From: Primulina eburnea
Lineage: Eukaryota > Streptophyta > Magnoliopsida > Lamiales > Gesneriaceae
Length of the DNA: 64,000 bases
Reading direction: 5' to 3'
Assembly: GCF_022965805.1 (NCBI RefSeq)
Contig: NC_133101.1
Coordinates: 14,107,054 to 14,171,053, forward strand
Shown here in pieces: positions 57,524 to 64,000 of this stretch; the first letter of the stretch is position 1; each line of letters starts with the position of its first letter. The notes under the pieces are model-generated. The model had not been told where the DNA came from. It ran no database searches and was given only the letters and a program-made list of their open reading frames with translations. A program made the translations under genes and the position numbers.

Positions 57524-59801
57524 ATGGAAAATGCTATGAGCAAAGCTGAAGTTTGCATACCCGATAGTGGTACAACGCACACTATCCTCCGAGATAAAAG
57601 ATATTTCTTGGAACTAAAACCAACAAAAACAACGGTGAATACAATATCAGGTCCTGTAGACTTGATTAAAGGATGTGGTAAAGCACAATTTTTGTTACCT
57701 AATGGTACAAATGTTTTGATCAATGATGCTTTATATTCACCACAATCGAAAAGAAATTTGTTGAGTTTTAATGATATATATTCCCATGGGTATGATACTC
57801 AAACAATGAATGAAGGGAATGAGAAATATATGTGTCTTATCACATATAAATCAGGAAAGAAATATGTGATTGAAAAACTACCAGTGCTCCCTACTGGATT
57901 GCATTATACACATATAAGTCCCATTGAATCAAACATGGTAGTTGATAATTCTTCGATATTAACCAATTGGCATGATCGATTGGGACATCTTGGTTCAACA
58001 ATGATGCGAAGAATTATAGAAAATACACATGGTCATCCACTGAAAGACCAGAAGATCTTTCAGAATAATAAGTTTCAATGTAAATCATGTTCTCTTGGAA
58101 AACTTATTATAAGACCATCACCAGTCAAAATCCAAACTGAATCACCAATGTTTCTTGAACGTATTCAGGGTGATATTTGTGGACCAATCCATCCACCATG
58201 TGGACCATTCAGATACTTTATGGTATTGATTGATGCCTCCAGCAGATGGTCACATGTATGTTTATTGTCAACTCGAAATGTTGCATTTGCAAGATTACTT
58301 GCTCAAATAATAAAATTGAGAAATCAATTTCCCGATTATACAATCAAGAAAATTAGACTAGATAATGCTGGTGAATTTACTTCCTAGACTTTCAATGATT
58401 ATTGTATGTCTATGGGAATCATTGTTGAGCATCCTGTTGCTCATGTACATACACAGAATGGATTGGCTGAATCATTGATTAAACGTCTGCAAATGATTGC
58501 TAGACCAATGATTATGAAAACAAAGCTCCCTATTTCTATATGGGGACATACAATTTTACATGCTGCTTCATTAATTCGCATCAGACCAAGTGCATATCAT
58601 AAATACTCCCCATTGCAGCTTGCATTTGGTAAAGAACCAGACATTTCTCATCTGAGAATTTTTGGATGTATGATGTATGTGCCTATTGCACCACCGCAAC
58701 GAAAGAAAATGGGACCTCAAAGAAAGGTTGGAATTTATATCGGTTATGATAGTCCATCAATCATTCGATATCTTGAACCTCAGACAGACGACGTGTTCAC
58801 AGCACGTTTTGCTGATTGTCATTTTAATGAGGAAATCTTCCCAATGTTAGGGGGAGAACAGAAACATACCGAAAAAGAAATTACATGGTATGTATCATCA
58901 TTGTTACATCTGGATCCAAGAACAAAACAATGTGAAAAAGATGTACAACAAATTGTACACTTGCAAAGAATAGCAAATCAAATACCAGATGCATTTGCAG
59001 ACACAAAAGGGGTAACTAAATCATATATACATGCTGCAAATGTCCCTGCTCGAATTGAAATTCCAAAGAAACAAATGGAAGATACTCATGATGTCATTAA
59101 ACGCCTGAAGCGTGGAAGGCTAGTCGGTTCCAAGGATAAAAATCCTCGAAAAAGAAAATCCTTAGAGAAATATGATGATCACAAAATAAAGAATGATGTT
59201 TCTGAAGAAACACATGATGATCACAAAATAGAGAATGTTGTTCCTGAAGAAACACATGATGATGAAAATGTTTTGTCGGAACCACAAACTGACGAGAATC
59301 ATGAAATCTCTATTAATTACATTAATACTGGAAAAATATGGAACCGAAAAGATATAGATGAAATTGATGATATATTTTCTTATAATGTGGCAATCGACAT
59401 CATAAATGATAATGAAAATCATGAACCAAAATCTTTTGGTGAATGTAAAAATCGGCAGGACTGGATAAAATGGAAAGAAGCCATCCAGGTTGAATTGGAT
59501 TCGCTAAATAAACGTAATGTTTTTGGACCTATAGTCCTTACACCTGAAGGTGTAAAACCTGTTGGATACAAATGGGTTTTTATTCGAAAGCGAAATGAGA
59601 AAAATGAAATAGTAAGATATAAAGCTCGACTTGTTGCACAAGGTTTTTCTCAAAGGCCTGGAATTGATTATGAAGAAATGTATTCTCCTGTGATGGATGC
59701 AATTACGTTTCGGTATTTGATTAGCTTGGCGGTATCTGAAAATTTAGAAATGCGTCTTATGGATGTTGTTACAGCTTACTTATATGGATCACTTGATAGT
59801 A

Positions 59802-59833
<32 letters not shown>

Positions 59834-61050
59834 ATCTCTGAAGGATTTAAGATGCCTGAAGCACAAAGTTCAAAACCCAAGGAATGTTATTCTGTGAAAT
59901 TACAAAGATCATTATATGGGTTAAAGCAATCAGGTCGAATGTGATATAATCGACTAAGTGATCACTTGATGAAAAAGAGATATGTAAATAATTCAATATG
60001 CCGTTGTGTTTTCATTAAGAAAACAACATCCGGATGCGTAATTATTGCTGTATATTTTGATGATTTAAACATCATTGGAACGAATAAGGAAATTCAAGAA
60101 GTTGTGTCATACTTGAAGGAAGAATTTGAAATGAAGGATCTTGGAAAAACCAAGTATTGTCTGGGTTTACAAATTGAACAAAAAGAATGTGGAATGTCTG
60201 TTCACAGACAAATTATACATAAAAGATCCTTAAACGTTTTAATATGGATAAAGCAAATCCTTTAAGTACTCCCATGGTTGTTAGATCATTAAACATAGAA
60301 AAGGATCCATTCCGTCCATGTGAAGATGATGAAGATATTCTTGGTCCAGAAGTACCATATCTAAGTGCCATCGGTGCCCTTATGTACCTTACAAATTGTA
60401 CAAGGCCTGATATATCTTTTGTCGTGAATCTGTTGGCAAGATTTAGCACATATCCAACAAAGAGACACTGGAACGGAATTAAACATATATTCCGTTATCT
60501 ACGAGGAACGACAGACTTGGGACTTTTGTATTCAAAAGATGCTAATCCAAGTATAATTGGTTATGCTGATGCTGGATACTTATCTGATCCACACAAGGCA
60601 CGTTCCCAAACTGGATATGTATTTACTCGTGGAGGCACTGCAATATCTTGGCGTTCACAGAAACAAACGCTCGTAACAACTTCATCAAATCATGCCGAGA
60701 TTATTGCACTACATGAAGCAAGTCGTGAATGTGTGTGGTTAAAATCAATGACCCAACATATCCAAATTTCATGCGGATCATCATTCGATGAGAAGCCTGT
60801 GATACTATACGAAGATAATGCTGCATGTGTTGCTCAAATGAAAGAAGGATACATAAAAAGCGACAGAACTAAACATATTCCTCCTAAGTTCTTCGCATTC
60901 ACCAAGGAGCTTGAGAAGAATAAATGTATTGATGTTCGTCACATTCAATCAAGTGAAAACTCATCAGATCTCTTCACAAAGGCACTTCCTACGTCAATAT
61001 TCAGAGAGCACATATATAATATTGGGATGCGCAATCTACGAAATTTGTGA
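57524..61050 (+). pseudogene. pol: Copia 2 pol
   Basis: Protease CIPDSGTTHTIL, integrase finger (HDRLGHLGSTMM..CKSCSLGK) and core (GDICGPIHPP, RLDNAGEF, NGLAESLIKR), RT ([29 protein letters not shown], then YFDDLNIIGTN as the catalytic motif) and RNase H (YADAGYLSDPHKARSQTG, SSNHAEIIAL, YEDNAACV). Breaks: TAG at 58385-58387 (probable former Gln codon), TGA at 59942-59944 (probable former Trp), a frameshift near 60215-60240. An (AT)n run at about 59802-59829 adds an in-frame Ile-Tyr repeat inside RT. Confidence 0.88.
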
Positions 61051-61215
61051 AGAATTGTTCATGTCAACATCAGGGGAAGTTTACGTGACTGCACTCTTTT
61101 TCCCTTACTATGGTTTTTATCCCAATGGGTTTTTCCAAGTAAGGTTTTTAACGAGGCAGTACAAAAACATGTAATGAAGACATCATCGTATCATGATCAT
61201 CATCACAAGAGGGAG

Positions 61216-61499
61216 TGTTGAAAAATATATTTAAAATGTGTGAGTTGAATATTTGAATGTTGAATATTTGAATGTTGAAATTAAGAGTTGTAAAAATCTG
61301 AAATTTGTGTGTGATGATGTAGGTAATGATGTATTTTATTTTTTGGATTATGTGTAATGAAACTTTATAAATAGATCTCTCATTTGTGAAGAAAATCACA
61401 ATTGAGTAGAGAGAAAAATATTATAAAGTGTGTAGTTTGGTAAATTTTGAGAGTTTGAGTTTTTTACTTTTTATCATAAATTTTTACTTTTTCACAACA
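61216..61499 (+). repeat. Copia 2, 3' LTR
   Basis: 284 bp, preceded by the polypurine tract AAGAGGGAG and followed by the duplication GGACG. Confidence 0.92.
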
Positions 61500-61774
61500 G
61501 GACGAAATTTTTTAATTAATTTCTTTCTCTCTATTCTCCCTCCCTCTGCATTCAAATTATGTTTCAACACATCTTTATTCCCCCTTCAAAACAATTTTAA
61601 AATAAGTTTATCTAAACATTTTAAAACAAAGTTAGTCAAACACTCTCTTAATGACTCCAACACATATATAATAGAATATATTAAACTAAACGAAAACATA
61701 AACATATATATTATCTATATTATTTTATTAAATTTGAAGGGCTTATTAAATTAACTAACTTTTGTGTCTGTTCT

Positions 61775-62133
61775 TAGGGGTGGGTACGGTACGGTATACC
61801 GTATCGAACTACGGTACCGTATATTGTATCGAAAATATCGGTATGGAATTTTTCCATACCGATACCGAAAATTCGGTATACCGCACATTCGGTATACCGA
61901 ATTTTCGGTCTGAAAAAATTTCATACCGGTACCGTACCGACACCGAAAATTTTGTCCGTATATCGAAAAAATGTCGGTATACCGAAAAGTTTTTTCTGTA
62001 TACCGAACTTAAATTTTTAAAAAATAATAAAAAAAAAATTTCGGTATTTCGGTAAATACCGAAATACCGAAAAGTACCGAAAATTTTCGGTATCCCGATT
62101 TTTCGGTAATTTCGGTATTTTTTCCCACCCCTA
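61775..62133. mobile_element. hAT-type MITE (359 bp)
   Basis: Perfect terminal inverted repeats TAGGGGTGGG / CCCACCCCTA and an 8-base duplication TCTGTTCT (61767-61774 and 62134-62141), both hallmarks of hAT-derived MITEs. The interior is almost entirely made of CGGTATACCG and TTTCGGTA words in both orientations. Open frames in it are composition artefacts. Confidence 0.9.
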
Positions 62134-62896
62134 TCTGTTCTTATGATAAACAAAATATATATATTTCTCAAATTACGAAAAAATTCTATTTTAATTGATA
62201 AAAAAACATAAAAACTTATTTTAATAAACATGTATCTTATACAGAACTATCATATCTTAATAAATTATATTTTTATTTTTATCTATATTTTTAAATGTTA
62301 AAATAATTATATAATCATAAATTAAAATAAAAAATTATTATCAGAAAACATTTTTAAATTTTAACATGATCAATAAATTTTGAGTTATTTATCAAAAAAA
62401 TATTTTTTTTTTACGTAAATCGATAAAAATAAAGTGGGTGAAAATCATTTGAAGATAATAAAATAAATTAGAATCCCGGTTTCTACGATAAAATACAATC
62501 ATTATCATTAATTGTTATAATTTTTGAGAAAATCCGGTTTGTGATGCATTGCTATCGCTTGAATTTCCCTACATTATTGGATTTTCTCAAAAATTATAAC
62601 AATTAATGATAATGATAGTATTTATCGTAGAAACCGGATTCTAATTTATTTTATTATATTCAAATATTGATTTTCACCCACTTTTATCTTTATTTTCGTA
62701 TACGTAAAAAATAATTTTTTTGATAAATAACTCAAAATTCATAGGTTATATTAAAATTTAAGAATGTTTTCTGATAATAATTTTTTATTCTATTTTATGA
62801 TGATATAATTATTTTAAGATTTAAAAATATAGATAAAGATAAAAATATAATTTATTAAGATATGATAGTTCTGTATAAGATACATGTTTATTAAAA

Positions 62897-63078
62897 CACC
62901 AAAACTCTTGTGAGACGGTCTCACGGATCAATTTCGTGAGACGAGTCTCTTATTTGGGTCATCCATGAAAGAATATTATTTTTTATGCTAAGAGTATTAC
63001 TTTTTATTGTGAATATCGATATGGTTGACCCGTCTCACAGATAAAGATTCGTGAGACCGTCTCACAAGAGACCTACTC
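62897..63078. mobile_element. MITE with CTCTTGTGAGACGGTCTCAC inverted repeats (182 bp)
   Basis: Perfect 20-base inverted repeats at 62905-62924 and 63051-63070. The element is flanked by ATTAAAA on both sides (62890-62896 and 63079-63085). The empty site is readable on the other palindrome arm (about 62215-62228), which contains one ATTTTAAT without the insert. Superfamily not assigned. Confidence 0.88.
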
Positions 63079-64000
63079 ATTAAAATAGGTTTTTATGTTT
63101 TTTTATCAATTAAAATAGAATGTTTTTGTAATTTGAGAAGGAGATATATTTTGTATGTTTTTATAGTTTAATACGCGCGCGTGTTTGTGTGTGTGTCACG
63201 GAGTCATTAAGAGGGTGTTTGTACATTGATGGCTTTCATGGAATTATCAAAAGACAATTGAAAATTTGAATACTTATAAAATTTTATAGAATATTTAAAA
63301 GCCGAGTTTGAATATCACATAAATTTTTAAAACTCCATGAAAGTTTATTTTGGATACAAATAGATTCTTATAAAGTTTATAAAAGTATTGATTGAATACA
63401 TCTTAACTTTTAAACTTCGCAAAAATCTTTAAATATTATTATTTCTTTTATATTGAATATAGACAAGATTGAGATATAAATAGATAATTTATGAAAAGAT
63501 AAAAGTGAGATCATGTTTTTTAGACTAATGTTATAGGTATAATGAAAATTGAACAACTATTCTTATACTATAAAAATGCAATTCAAAAAGTTTATTTATC
63601 AAATATCCTGTTACATTGGATACAAAATCTCACGATATAATTGTTGTAGATATAGTTATAAGATATATTGATTATACATTTAATATTATTTTATTTTTTA
63701 ATAAATAATTTTTACATAAAATATAGATATAGATAATCGTGTTGTCCCTACTAATTTGGATATAAAGAGATGATTTAAGATAAGGTTTTTTTTAAAAAAA
63801 AAATATAATATTAACATAAAATATAGATATAGATAAATAAAGATAGACAAAAAGATTATTTTCGGTCACTTGATAATTACAATTATATATTAATATGGGT
63901 ACTCCTCCATTCCGCAAGACATACGTTGAATAATCAATTACGCAAAAATGTCTCCGATTATTAGGTGCGAATTGTTCATAGTCTTCTTCCCTCTTAGCAA

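Larger units (their letters stand above)
55251..61499 (+). mobile_element. Complete Ty1/copia retrotransposon (6.2 kb)
   Basis: 284-bp LTRs TGTTGAAAAA...TTCACAACA with the 5-base duplication GGACG at 55246-55250 and 61500-61504. Gag and pol are on the plus strand but carry several nonsense codons and a frameshift. About six LTR differences are visible. Lineage not assigned. Confidence 0.93.
54355..64000. repeat. Giant palindrome / foldback locus with three later insertions
   Basis: Left arm 54355-62535 and right arm 62579 to the window end are reverse complements once insertions are ignored. The centre is a 43-base loop at 62536-62578. The innermost arm bases (GAGAAAATCC / GGATTTTCTC) and the outermost visible ones (GAGGGAAGAAGACTATGAAC near 54360 and its complement near 63980) both pair. 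The arms diverge by scattered substitutions and indels. The left arm is interrupted by a copia element (55251-61499) and a MITE (61775-62133), the right arm by a MITE (62897-63078). The outer end of the right arm is beyond the window. Apart from the insertions the arms hold AT-rich sequence without genes. Confidence 0.9.

Noticed and set aside
61809..62231. 140-codon minus-strand frame
   Set aside because: Tyr/Arg/Ile-rich translation of the repetitive MITE interior.

Overview
This is nuclear DNA of a flowering plant. Plant-type LTR retrotransposons (Ty3/gypsy chromovirus and Tat lineages, a large Sirevirus-like Ty1/copia and a second copia), two MITEs and short host exons with GT..AG introns fill almost all of it. 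I suspect an asterid (Lamiales-like) but cannot prove that from sequence alone. I saw no bacterial genes, CRISPR array, tRNA or rRNA.

Layout. (1) 1-14147: plus-strand ladder of one gypsy family, LTR-internal-LTR-internal-LTR with a period near 6.04 kb. The internal domains carry gag but only debris of pol. (2) 14148-28719: nest of related gypsy pieces, mostly minus strand. It holds an LTR plus decayed internal domain (14330-19971), a second LTR with the integrase/chromodomain end of another element (19972-22783), a plus-strand LTR-gag-protease-RT piece (22784-27157), and a minus-strand RT-RNase H-integrase piece (27158-28719) ending at a 100-N gap. (3) 29171-41855: complete Tat-lineage gypsy element (12.7 kb, target-site duplication CATAC) with decayed gag, long pol, a 58-bp hairpin minisatellite, a three-exon antisense gene and a GC-rich minisatellite; a foreign solo LTR (duplication AGTGA) sits inside the antisense gene. 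(4) 42077-53652: complete Sirevirus-like copia (11.6 kb, duplication CCACT) on the minus strand with gag, pol lacking the RT YVDD segment, a large env-like ORF, and two small paralogous genes on the opposite strand, each with its own TATA box. (5) 54355-64000: very large palindrome with a 43-base loop. Its left arm was invaded by a second copia (55251-61499, duplication GGACG) and a hAT-type MITE; its right arm by another MITE.

Short islands between the elements (28822-28888, 41861-41893, 53654-54302) are exons of one minus-strand host gene with matching splice phases. The Tat and Sirevirus elements both landed at exon/intron donor sites of consecutive exons of this gene.

The most interesting observations are the antisense gene pair in the Sirevirus, the spliced antisense gene of the Tat element, the foldback locus, hairpins with compensatory base changes in gypsy LTRs and in the Tat minisatellite, and the paired insertions at splice donors. 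The arrangement around 22.8-28.8 kb may partly be an assembly artefact.
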